A stretch of DNA of 64,000 nucleotides, taken from positions 3,100,001-3,164,000 of the forward strand of contig NZ_OZ255835.1 in the NCBI RefSeq assembly GCF_965277665.1. Direction: 5' to 3'. Below, piece by piece: positions 44,543 through 52,136 of this stretch. How positions within the stretch are numbered: position 1 is the stretch's first letter; each line of letters starts with the position of its first letter. The notes under the pieces were generated by a model, which worked only from the letters and a program-made list of their open reading frames with translations, was not told the DNA's origin and did not search any database. This DNA is from Lichenicoccus sp965277665. Its GTDB lineage: Bacteria > Pseudomonadota > Alphaproteobacteria > Acetobacterales > Acetobacteraceae. The position numbers and the translations under genes are program-made.

Positions 44543-45187
44543 CTACCCGCCCTGGTCGTCCGCACCGGCGCCTGCGGGCGCCCTTGCATCCGGCGGCGCC
44601 TCGCCCTGGTCCGGGTGCCTGAATCCCAGCACGGTGAAGGCGACGTTCAGCGGTGCCGACTCCGGCTGGCCGAGGATGCGGGCGCCGTGCATCTGCAGGT
44701 CATCGACGAGCAGGCTCGGCTGGGCGCTGTCGATCGCGGCAAGCAGATGCACGACCACCGGGAACGGCGCATCGAGCGAGATCCGCACCCCGACCCGCCG
44801 GTAGGCGCCATCCGGCGCACCGGCCAGCGTCTCGGTCGAGGACAGGCTGACGCCGAGTGCCGTCGCCAGCGCGGCCACCTTCTCCTGGATCGCGGCCCCG
44901 GCCACCGCATCGCTGCTGCCCTCGATCAAAGCGTGGGCGCCGGGATCGCCGGCATGCGCCGCGTCGCGCACCTGCTGGCGCAGCGCCGGCAGCCGTTGCA
45001 CCAGCAGCGCCATCCGCGTCGCCAGCGCCTCGCGTTGCGCGAGCCCGTCCTGCCGGTCGGCATACCAGCCGAGCAGCGGGCCTGCTGCCGCCCACCAGAG
45101 CAATGCCGCCGCCAGCAGCGTGAGCAGCAGCGCCAGGATGCGGCCGCGCTGGCCGCCCGGCAGAGGCAAAGGGAGGGCCAGCGCCAT
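44543..45187 (-). CDS. gspM: Type II secretion protein GspM-like
   Basis: Bitopic inner-membrane protein of 214 residues with an N-terminal membrane helix (ILALLLTLLAAALLWWAAAG) and a periplasmic ferredoxin-like part (SSTETLAGAPDGAYRRVGV, FPVVVHLLAAIDSAQPSLLV). The size and layout match GspM of the XpsM type. Its ATG overlaps the gspL stop by one base (TGATG), so L and M are translationally coupled, as expected for partners that form a complex. Confidence 0.82.
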   Translation of the reverse strand: MALALPLPLPGGQRGRILALLLTLLAAALLWWAAAGPLLGWYADRQDGLAQREALATRMALLVQRLPALRQQVRDAAHAGDPGAHALIEGSSDAVAGAAIQEKVAALATALGVSLSSTETLAGAPDGAYRRVGVRISLDAPFPVVVHLLAAIDSAQPSLLVDDLQMHGARILGQPESAPLNVAFTVLGFRHPDQGEAPPDARAPAGAGADDQGG

Positions 45188-46239
45188 CAGCGGGCGGCGA
45201 CGCGGGCGCGGATCGAGAACAGGTCGGTGTTGCTCGCCTCGATGCGGGTGACCGGCGCCGAGAAGGCGGGTGCCGCAAAGGCCGGATCGGCGCTCAGCGC
45301 CGGGATCAGCCGCACCGCGCTGGCCGACTGGCCGGTCACGGTCATGCTGCCGGTGCGCAGCGTCAGGTCGCTCAGATAGGTGTCGTCCGGCAGCACCCGT
45401 GTCAGCGCCGCCATCAGGCGCAGCGGGTCGCCGAGCCGGCGGCGCGCTTGCGCGATGGCGTCGGCCCCGGCGCTGCCGGCCAGCAGGGTCCGCCGCAACG
45501 CCTGCACCTGCGCCACCTGGGGCTGCAACGCGGCGATGCGGTGCTCGGTGCGGCCGGCGGCGATCGACTGCAGGATGAAGGGCAGCACGATCGCGACCAG
45601 CGCCAGGGCGGCGCAGGCACCGGCCGCCACGCGGAGCTTCAGGCGCTCGACGCTCCCCTGGCGCACGTCGTGCGCCAGCGCGATCCGCAGCGGCGGCGCA
45701 CCGGGGCCACCCGTGCCTTCGACTCCCCCGGCCTCGATCGCCGCTGGCCGCAGGCCGGCCTCGGCCAGCAGCGCCAGCGGTGCCGCGAGCCAGGCCCGCG
45801 GCACCAGGTTGAGCCGCAGATCGAGCCGCCCGACCGCACGGTTGCGGCGCACGATCGCCGCCGCCCAGAACACGTCGGCCGCCGAGAACGGCGTCAGGCG
45901 GTCCATCTCGTAGCCGAGCACGCGCTCGTATTCGGCCTCCGCGGCCAGCGGCAGCGAGACGTCGCGAACCAGGACGGTCGCCTCCGGCAGGCGCAGCAAC
46001 AGGATCGCGCCGGGATGCTCGGACCGCAGCCGCCGCAACGTCGCATCGCCCGGCTCATGCACGCCAAGCAGCGTTTCCTGCCCGTTGCGACGCAGGCTGA
46101 TCGCGAGATTGCCGGATGGACCCGGGGTGGCCAGCAGGGCGTTGACGTCCGCCGGGTCCGCCGGCCAGAAGCGCGCGGGGATCAGGCCGCGCATCTGCTG
46201 CGCCCACCAGGACAGGACTTCCGAGATCATCCGGCCCAC
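45187..46239 (-). CDS. gspL: Type II secretion protein GspL-like (PilN-type)
   Basis: A 350-residue assembly-platform protein. The N-terminal cytoplasmic actin-like region includes VLVRDVSLPLAAEAEYERVL and YEMDRLTPFSAADVFWA, a membrane helix lies near 215-237 (GACAALALVAIVLPFILQSI) and a PilN-like periplasmic domain follows (MAALTRVLPDDTYLSDLTLR). It recruits GspE to the membrane in known systems. GTG at 46239 starts the operon; ATG at 46230 is an alternative. Upstream 110 bp are shared with a divergent sugar kinase. Confidence 0.85.
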   Translation of the reverse strand: MGRMISEVLSWWAQQMRGLIPARFWPADPADVNALLATPGPSGNLAISLRRNGQETLLGVHEPGDATLRRLRSEHPGAILLLRLPEATVLVRDVSLPLAAEAEYERVLGYEMDRLTPFSAADVFWAAAIVRRNRAVGRLDLRLNLVPRAWLAAPLALLAEAGLRPAAIEAGGVEGTGGPGAPPLRIALAHDVRQGSVERLKLRVAAGACAALALVAIVLPFILQSIAAGRTEHRIAALQPQVAQVQALRRTLLAGSAGADAIAQARRRLGDPLRLMAALTRVLPDDTYLSDLTLRTGSMTVTGQSASAVRLIPALSADPAFAAPAFSAPVTRIEASNTDLFSIRARVAAR

Positions 46240-46349
46240 GATCTAGCAAAAGACCCGGCAAACACAAAGTCGCCGGCCTGTTGTCATCAAGGCGTCACGG
46301 CGACGCATGGACAGCGGCGCCGGCGCCGGGCCAGCATGGCCGCAAGGCG

Positions 46350-47300
46350 ATGGACCAGCGCATGACCGAACCCTTCGAGCTGTTGAGCATCGGTGAGCCG
46401 CTGCTGGAGTATAACTCGTCTGCGCCGCCGGGAAGCGGCCAGCGGGAACGCTTCACTCCGCATTTCGGTGGCGACACCTCGACCGTGGCGATCGCCGCCG
46501 CGCGCCAGGGTGCGCGCGCCGCCTACATCAGCGCGGTCGGCGCGGACAGCGCCGGGGATGCCCTGATGGCGCTCTGGCAGCGCGAAGGCGTCGGCACCGG
46601 GTTCGTGCGCCGGAGCAGCGCCCAGCCGACCGGCATCTACTTCGTCAGCCACGACGAAGCGGGGCACCATTTCAGCTACTACCGGAGCGGCTCGGCGGCG
46701 AGCGCCTACGGCACGGCCGAGTTGCCGCGGGCGGCGATCGGCGTGGCGCGCGTGCTGCACGCCTCGGGGATCAGCCTCGGCATCTCGAACAGTGCCGCCG
46801 ACGCCGTGCTGGAGGCCATCGACGTCGCCCGCGCCGGCGGCGCGCAGGTCTCCTTCGACACCAACTACCGGCCCAGGCTGTGGCCGCCCCGGCGCGCCGC
46901 CGGCGTGATCCACGAAGCCGTGCGCGGCGCCGACATCGCCTTCCCCGGCCTCGACGATGCCGCCGCCCTCACCGGCCTCGCCGATCCGGACGCGGTGGCC
47001 GACTTCTATCTCCGGCTCGGGCCACGGCTGGTGGTGCTGAAGATGGGGTCGCAAGGCGCGCTGCTGGCGACGCCGGACCACCGGCTGCGGGTCGCGCCGC
47101 ATGCCTGTTCCCCGGTGGACGCCACCGGCGCCGGCGACGTGTTCTGCGGCAGCTTCCTTGCCCGGTGCATCGCCGGCGATCCGCCGGAGGCTGCCGTGCG
47201 TTATGCCGGGTGCGCCGCCGCCCTCTCGACCATGGGCTTCGGCGCCGTCGGCCCGATCCCCCGCGCCGACGCGGTGTGGGCGGCCCTCGCCCCCGCCTGA
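46350..47300 (+). CDS. PfkB family carbohydrate kinase, KDG kinase-like
   Basis: Ribokinase-fold kinase of 316 residues. Substrate-side motif FTPHFGGDTSTVAIAAARQG near 30 and the catalytic signature DATGAGDVFCGSFLARC near 255 (anion hole GAGD with the base Asp) are clear. SFDTNYRPRLWP is typical of the 2-keto-3-deoxygluconate kinase subgroup. ATG at 46350 (MDQRMTEP) or 46362 could start it. The next gene is an SDR 36 bp downstream, which suggests a sugar-acid route, but the substrate is not proven. Confidence 0.87.
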   Translation: MDQRMTEPFELLSIGEPLLEYNSSAPPGSGQRERFTPHFGGDTSTVAIAAARQGARAAYISAVGADSAGDALMALWQREGVGTGFVRRSSAQPTGIYFVSHDEAGHHFSYYRSGSAASAYGTAELPRAAIGVARVLHASGISLGISNSAADAVLEAIDVARAGGAQVSFDTNYRPRLWPPRRAAGVIHEAVRGADIAFPGLDDAAALTGLADPDAVADFYLRLGPRLVVLKMGSQGALLATPDHRLRVAPHACSPVDATGAGDVFCGSFLARCIAGDPPEAAVRYAGCAAALSTMGFGAVGPIPRADAVWAALAPA

Positions 47301-47336
47301 CCCCACCGCCTGACCCATCCCTGCAGGATAAGCACC

Positions 47337-48203
47337 ATGCCGCATCCGGCCTTTACCGCCTCGCGCGTCGCCGTCATCACCGGAGGGGCTTCCGGCATCG
47401 GGCTTGCCGCCGCCCGACGCTGCGCCGGCGTTGGGATGAAGCTATGCCTGGTCGATCTGGAACCGGCCCGGCTGCAGGCGGCGGCGGCCGAGCTGCAGGG
47501 GGCCGCGGACATCCTGACGATTGCCGCCGACATCGGCCGCCTGGACGAAATCGTGCGGGTGCGCGACGCCGTGCTGGACCGGTTCGGCGCACCCGACGTG
47601 CTGATGAACAATGCCGGCATCCAGCCCGCCAGCACCGCGCTCGGCAGTTCCAAGAGTGGAAGCGATTCAGCCTGGGCGCGCATCATCGACGTCAACATGT
47701 GGGGCGTGGTGCATGGCGCGCAGTGTTTCGTGCCGGCGATGATCGAGCATGGCCGCCCGGCGCTGGTGATCAATACTGGCTCCAAGCAGGGCATCACCAC
47801 GCCGCCGGGCAATGCCGCCTACAACGTGTCCAAGGCCGCGGTGAAGGTGTTCACCGAGACGCTGCAGCACGAGCTGCGCAACATCCCGGATTGCCGCGTG
47901 AGTGCGCACCTGCTGATCCCGGGCTTCGTCTTCACCGGCCTGACCGCCAACGGCCGCACCGAAAAGCCGGCGGCGGCCTGGACGCCGGAGCAGACCGTCG
48001 ATTTCATGCTGGCCGCGATCGAGGCCGGCGATTTCTACATCCTCTGCCCGGATAACGACGTCGACCGGCCGACCGACGAGCGACGCATGCTCTGGGCGAT
48101 GGGCGACATCGTGCAGAACCGGCCGCCCTTGTCGCGCTGGCATCCGGCGCACGCCGACGCGTTCGACAGCTTCCTGCAGATGGGCAAATCCGAGACCCCG
48201 TGA
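47337..48203 (+). CDS. Short-chain dehydrogenase/reductase
   Basis: Classical SDR of 288 residues: cofactor motif TGGASGIGLAA at 15-25, NNAG near 84, catalytic Ser in INTGSKQG and Tyr/Lys in YNVSKAAVKVF near 162. NAD preference is suggested by the Asp in LVDLEPARL. Probably co-transcribed with the PfkB kinase. The longer C-terminus (DVDRPTDERRMLWAMGDIVQ) is seen in several uncharacterised bacterial SDRs. Substrate unknown. A partial type B repeat begins four bases after the stop. Confidence 0.87.
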   Translation: MPHPAFTASRVAVITGGASGIGLAAARRCAGVGMKLCLVDLEPARLQAAAAELQGAADILTIAADIGRLDEIVRVRDAVLDRFGAPDVLMNNAGIQPASTALGSSKSGSDSAWARIIDVNMWGVVHGAQCFVPAMIEHGRPALVINTGSKQGITTPPGNAAYNVSKAAVKVFTETLQHELRNIPDCRVSAHLLIPGFVFTGLTANGRTEKPAAAWTPEQTVDFMLAAIEAGDFYILCPDNDVDRPTDERRMLWAMGDIVQNRPPLSRWHPAHADAFDSFLQMGKSETP

Positions 48204-48207
48204 GCGA

Positions 48208-48282
48208 GTTTGAAATCCATTACGTTAAGAATCGGGGTCTGGGGCCTGCGGCCCCAGCGGGTCCAGGGCAGCGCCCTGGCCT
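48208..48282. repeat. Type B multi-hairpin repeat, copy 3 (left part missing)
   Basis: Retains only the right two hairpins, GGGGCctgcGGCCCC and CCAGGGC-agc-GCCCTGG, from the point TTTGAAATCC onward. The first two stems of the other copies are absent. It lies between the SDR and the opposing DoxX-like gene; read on the minus strand it encodes the last residues and stop of the latter. Confidence 0.78.
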
Positions 48283-48737
48283 GCTGAAGCGCCACCGAAG
48301 CTGGGCGCCGCGCGCGCGAACGGCCACTCGATGACGTCGCCCGCATAGAGCGCCCACCAGACCAGGACCGGCTGCAGCGCCAGCCGGGGGGCGTGATACC
48401 ACCAGCCGAGTTGCATCTGCCCGGCGGGCAACCCGTACAGCGCGTGCTTGATGTTGGCCGGATAGACGCAGATCGCATAGAGCGCCAATGCAACGCCGGC
48501 CGCCCGGCGCAGACGGGTGTTGAGCGCGATCGCACCGGCGATCTCGCACAGCCCGGTCGCGATGATCACCAGGTGCCGGAACGGCACCCAGTCCGGTGTG
48601 ATCATCAGGAAGGTGCCCGGTATGGACAGGTGGAAGAGCCCGGCTGCGAGGTAGATGGCCGCGAGCGGCCAGCGTGCGATGGCGTGTCGTCGTGCAAAAA
48701 CCGGTCCCGGAGGTGCTTGGCTGGGCAGCGCCATCAC
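48225..48737 (-). CDS. DoxX-like membrane protein with repeat-derived tail
   Basis: About 170 residues with four hydrophobic helices: WPLAAIYLAAGLFHL, HLVIIATGLCEIAGAIAL, AAGVALALYAICVYPANIKH and LALQPVLVWWALYA. The YPANIKHALYG segment and overall plan match DoxX-type proteins. The last 20 or so residues (QGAALDPLGPQAPDPDS) are encoded by the type B repeat, which also supplies the stop. The family part ends before that, so the original 3' end appears replaced. GTG 48737 or ATG 48734 start. Confidence 0.75.
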   Translation of the reverse strand: MMALPSQAPPGPVFARRHAIARWPLAAIYLAAGLFHLSIPGTFLMITPDWVPFRHLVIIATGLCEIAGAIALNTRLRRAAGVALALYAICVYPANIKHALYGLPAGQMQLGWWYHAPRLALQPVLVWWALYAGDVIEWPFARAAPSFGGASAGQGAALDPLGPQAPDPDS

Positions 48738-48744
48738 TGGTGTA

Positions 48745-49680
48745 TCAAGATTGGCGCATCAGCGCCCGCACATGCGCGGCACTCGAGGCGGCGAGGGCCG
48801 CGAGGTCGTAGCCGCCTTCCAGCAGCGAGACGACACGGCCGCCGCAGTGCCGGTCCGCCAGTGCGACAAGCGCCTCGGTGATCCAGCGGAAATCGTCCAC
48901 CTCCAGCGTCAGTTGCGCCAGCGGATCGGCGCGATGCGCATCGAACCCCGCAGAGATGATCAGCAACCCGGGGGCGAAGGCGTCGAGGGCGGGCAGGATC
49001 GTCTCGCTCCAGCCCTGCCGGAACGCCTTCGAACCACTCCCGGGCGGCAGCGGCAGGTTCACCACGTTGTTCGCCGCGCCGCGCTCGCTGGCGGCCCCGG
49101 TGCCGGGGTAGCAGGGCGACTGGTGCGAGCTGGCGAAGAACAGCCCCGGATCATGCTGCAGGATCGCCTGCGTGCCGTTGCCGTGATGCACGTCGAAATC
49201 CGCCACCGCGATACGCTGCAGGCCCCATCGCGTCCTGGCATGCAAGGCGGCGATCGCGGCGCTGCTGAACAGGCAGAACCCCATCGCGCGCGCGGCCTCC
49301 GCGTGATGCCCCGGCGGCCGCACCGCGGCGAAGGCGGCCTCGCAGCGCCCCTGCATGACCGCGTCCACCGCAGCGCAGGCAGCACCCGCCGCGCGCAGCG
49401 CCGCGTCGATGCTTCCGGCACTGACCAGCGTATCCTCGTCCAGCCGCGCCAGCGCGGGCGCCGGCGGCCGCGTCGCCAGCAGACGCCTGACATGGGCGGC
49501 GGGATGGGCGAGAGCGAGTTGTGCGTTGGTTGCCAGCGGCGCGTCTTCTCGCCGGAGCGTGGCGAAGTCCGGGTGCTCAAGCGCCCGCCAGACCGCGCGC
49601 AGTCGGTCGGGGGATTCCGGATGGCCCGGGCCGGTCTCGTGTCCGAGGCAGTCGGAGTGGGTGAACAGTCCGACCGGCAT
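48745..49680 (-). CDS. Histone deacetylase family protein (class II HDAC/AcuC-like)
   Basis: Zinc amidohydrolase of 311 residues removing acetyl groups from lysine or polyamine-type substrates. Visible: HPESPDRLRAVWRAL near 20, catalytic VRPPGHHAEAARAMGFCLF near 120-138, zinc ligands in VADFDVHHGNGTQAIL and the third Asp in ISAGFDAHRADPLAQL near 250. The C-terminal LLEGGYDLAALA with the Tyr is also conserved. ATG at 49680 overlaps the stop of the LarA-like gene (TGATG), so both are one transcription unit. Bacterial members include polyamine and acetoin-related deacetylases; substrate unknown. Confidence 0.9.
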   Translation of the reverse strand: MPVGLFTHSDCLGHETGPGHPESPDRLRAVWRALEHPDFATLRREDAPLATNAQLALAHPAAHVRRLLATRPPAPALARLDEDTLVSAGSIDAALRAAGAACAAVDAVMQGRCEAAFAAVRPPGHHAEAARAMGFCLFSSAAIAALHARTRWGLQRIAVADFDVHHGNGTQAILQHDPGLFFASSHQSPCYPGTGAASERGAANNVVNLPLPPGSGSKAFRQGWSETILPALDAFAPGLLIISAGFDAHRADPLAQLTLEVDDFRWITEALVALADRHCGGRVVSLLEGGYDLAALAASSAAHVRALMRQS

Positions 49681-50990
49681 CAGGCCGCGATCGGCCGGTC
49701 ATGCACCGTCGAACAGAACGGAACCACATACGGTCCCTCGGGGATGAAGGCCACGTGCGGATCGCCGTGGCGGAGGATGCTGGCCTCGATGGCCGTCGCG
49801 ACGTCATCGATCAGCTCGACCCCGGTGATGCGCCGCTCCTGGGCATCGAGGCCGGTGGTATACAGCGCCACGCGCCCGAGCCGCATCGGCTTGAGCTGCA
49901 TCTCGGTCTGCCACTCGTCGATCTCGGCCAGCGACTTGGCCGTCAGTGTCGCGAGGAACCGCTCCATGCCCAGCTCGACCAGCCGCTCCTGCGCATGCCG
50001 GAACTCCTGCGAGCCGAAGCCTTCCGAACATTCCGAGACCATGATCAGCGTGCCGCCGGGTGCGAGGATATCGAGCGGCGTCACCATGCCCTTGACGGTC
50101 TGGTAGTAGGTCTTGTCGAGCGGATAGCCGGCCGAGGACGTCACCACGGTGTGATACCGGCGCGGGGCGGGCACCCTGGTCGCATCGGTCGCGAACGCTA
50201 CCGCGGCCAGGTGGCTCGCGATGATCTCGCCGAAGGTGACGCAGGCGAGAGCCCGGTCCTCGTCGAGCACGGTGTTCAGTGCATAGATCTCGCCGATTCG
50301 CTGCACGATCTCGAGCTGCTCCTCGTGCAGCGGGTTGCCGACCAGGTTGCACTGGATCGCCAGCGGGTCCTCCATGAACCGCGCCGAATGGAAGGTGCGT
50401 ATGGTGGTGTGGTGGGCGATGCCCGGTGCCACCACCTTGCGACCACCGGACCACCCGGCCATGAAGTGCGGCTCGACCAGGCCGGTGGCGATGCGCAGAT
50501 CGGCGTCGACAAAGCGTCGGTCGATGCCGATCGGGGTACGGCGGCCTTCCGTCACGCCGAGATCGACATGCGCCGCATCGTCGCGGGCGAAATGGTTCTC
50601 CACACGGACATTGGCGAGCACCCAGTCACAGCCAACAAGCTCGCGCAGTTCGTCACCCTCGTTCGGCCGGTGCAGGCCGGTGGCGACCAGCACGGTGATC
50701 GCCGCGCGCGGGATGCCGCCCGCGATCATGGTCTCGATCATCGGCCGCAGGAACAGATGGTTCGGCACCGGCCGGGTGATGTCGCAGATCAGGATGCAGG
50801 CGCTGAGCCGTCCGCGCGCGAGCTCATGCAGAGGCGGGCTGCCGACCGGGGCGGCGAAGGCCTGGCGAACCGCGGCGGCGGCGTCCGCAAGCCTGGGAAG
50901 CGGATGCTTGCGTATGACGGTCGCGCGCGCGCCGTCCGGCACGGCAACCTGCAGATGTCCGCGCCCGAACGACAGTCCGACCTGCTGCAT
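49680..50990 (-). CDS. LarA-like nickel-dependent racemase family protein
   Basis: Homologue of lactate racemase LarA, 436 residues. LarA uses a nickel-pincer nucleotide covalently bound to a Lys. The corresponding regions are visible: ICDITRPVPNHLFLRPMI, VATGLHRPN (proton-transfer His), then LVEPHFMAGWSGGRKVVAPG, which contains the second His and the cofactor-binding Lys. ATG at 50990 (MQQVGLSFGRG) matches the family start; the longer open frame is not used. LarB, LarC and LarE, which make the cofactor, are not in the window. Family members act on various 2-hydroxyacids, so lactate is a hypothesis. Confidence 0.85.
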   Translation of the reverse strand: MQQVGLSFGRGHLQVAVPDGARATVIRKHPLPRLADAAAAVRQAFAAPVGSPPLHELARGRLSACILICDITRPVPNHLFLRPMIETMIAGGIPRAAITVLVATGLHRPNEGDELRELVGCDWVLANVRVENHFARDDAAHVDLGVTEGRRTPIGIDRRFVDADLRIATGLVEPHFMAGWSGGRKVVAPGIAHHTTIRTFHSARFMEDPLAIQCNLVGNPLHEEQLEIVQRIGEIYALNTVLDEDRALACVTFGEIIASHLAAVAFATDATRVPAPRRYHTVVTSSAGYPLDKTYYQTVKGMVTPLDILAPGGTLIMVSECSEGFGSQEFRHAQERLVELGMERFLATLTAKSLAEIDEWQTEMQLKPMRLGRVALYTTGLDAQERRITGVELIDDVATAIEASILRHGDPHVAFIPEGPYVVPFCSTVHDRPIAA

Positions 50991-51007
50991 GATGTGAACC
51001 CCGTACT

Positions 51008-51091
51008 CTACTGGATTATGGTGGTGTCGAGGTCGATCAGCTCGATCCTGTAGCCGTCGGGGTCCTCGATGAAGTCGTGGCACTCATGAGA
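51008..51091 (-). pseudogene. C-terminal remnant of glyoxalase/VOC family gene
   Basis: The minus frame ending in TAG at 51008-51010 reads HDFIEDPDGYRIELIDLDTT before the stop. This is the last beta strand of glyoxalase I-type proteins, with the metal-ligand Glu in RIELID. Only about 26 residues remain; upstream the frame loses similarity. It lies directly 5' of larA, so a gene was probably deleted or replaced here. Confidence 0.65.
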
Positions 51092-51117
51092 CGTCTCTGC
51101 GGATTGATCTTGCCGAG

Positions 51118-51131
51118 TTGTATGATAACAA
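51118..51131. promoter_or_regulatory. Candidate GntR operator/promoter box 1
   Basis: TTGTATGATAACAA, a TTGT-N6-ACAA inverted repeat overlapping a TATGAT -10-like hexamer. The same 13 bases followed by xGACGAAG recur at 58186. It lies between the divergent LarA unit and the hydroxyacid dehydrogenase. Half-sites fit FCD-type GntR repressors, two of which are encoded 8-11 kb away. Confidence 0.5.
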
Positions 51132-51196
51132 GACGAAGCTGGATGTCCAGCGACGGAAGACTGCATAGCCGGGCGGCACAGCACAGGACGATACAC

Positions 51197-52096
51197 ATGG
51201 CACAAGGCAAGGTCGGTTTCATCGGCGTCGGGCTGATGGGACACGGAATGGCGAAGAACATCGTCGAGAAGGGGTTCGACCTGGTCGTGCTGCGCCACCG
51301 TAAGGCGGCAGCGGTCGAGGACCTCAAGACCCGTGGCGCCACAGAGGCCACCTCGCCGCGCGCGATGGCGGAGGTGTGCGACCGCATCGTGCTGTGCGTG
51401 ACCGGCACCCCGCAGGTCGAGGCGCTGGTGCTCGGGCCGGACGGGCTCGCCTCGGCGGGACGTCCGCTGCTGCTGATCGACTGCTCGACCTCGGAGCCGG
51501 AGAGCACACGGCAACTCGCGCACAAGCTCGCGGCGCAATCCATCCGGATCGTGGACGCGCCGCTGTCGCGCAGCCCGCGCGAGGCCTGGGAGGGCACCCT
51601 CGACGTCATGGCCGGCGGCGCTGCCGCCGATCTCGCCGAGGCCCGCCCGCTGCTGGACTGCTTCGCGCGCCGCGTGGTCGAGACCGGCGAGGTCGGCACC
51701 GGCCACACGCTCAAGCTGCTCAACAACTCGGTCTCGCTCGGCTATGCCGCGATCTATGCCGAAGCGCTGATGCTCGGCGCCAAGTCCGGCATCACGCCCC
51801 AGATCATCCACAAGGTGCTGGCCGGCGGACGCATGGACTGCCCGTTCTTCCAGACCTTCTTCGAGCATGTGGTCGGCGGCAACCACGAGGCGCATCGCTT
51901 CACCATGCGCAACGCGCTGAAAGACATGACCTACATGGCCAACGTCGCCGGCGCGGTGTCCGCCGCGAACCCGGTGGGCAGCGCGGTGCGCAACGCGCTG
52001 GCGCTGGCGGTCGGGCTCGGCGACGGCGAGCGCTACCTGCCGCATCTCGCGGCCTCGATCGCGCAGGCGAACGGGGTGACGCTGCCGGGCGCCTGA
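51197..52096 (+). CDS. 3-hydroxyisobutyrate dehydrogenase family oxidoreductase
   Basis: Beta-hydroxyacid dehydrogenase of 299 residues. N-terminal NAD(P) motif GFIGVGLMGHGMAKNI at 7-22, substrate-binding DAPLSRSPREAWEGTLDVMAG near 118, and the catalytic Lys in GHTLKLLNNSVSL near 170. The family includes tartronate-semialdehyde reductase and 3-hydroxyisobutyrate dehydrogenase. ATG at 51197 gives a standard N-terminus. It follows candidate operator box 1, which suggests control together with the sugar-acid genes further right. Exact substrate unknown. Confidence 0.88.
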   Translation: MAQGKVGFIGVGLMGHGMAKNIVEKGFDLVVLRHRKAAAVEDLKTRGATEATSPRAMAEVCDRIVLCVTGTPQVEALVLGPDGLASAGRPLLLIDCSTSEPESTRQLAHKLAAQSIRIVDAPLSRSPREAWEGTLDVMAGGAAADLAEARPLLDCFARRVVETGEVGTGHTLKLLNNSVSLGYAAIYAEALMLGAKSGITPQIIHKVLAGGRMDCPFFQTFFEHVVGGNHEAHRFTMRNALKDMTYMANVAGAVSAANPVGSAVRNALALAVGLGDGERYLPHLAASIAQANGVTLPGA

Positions 52097-52136
52097 CGGT
52101 CGGGCGGGCAGCCGGCATGCAGCAAGGGGCCGCCGC

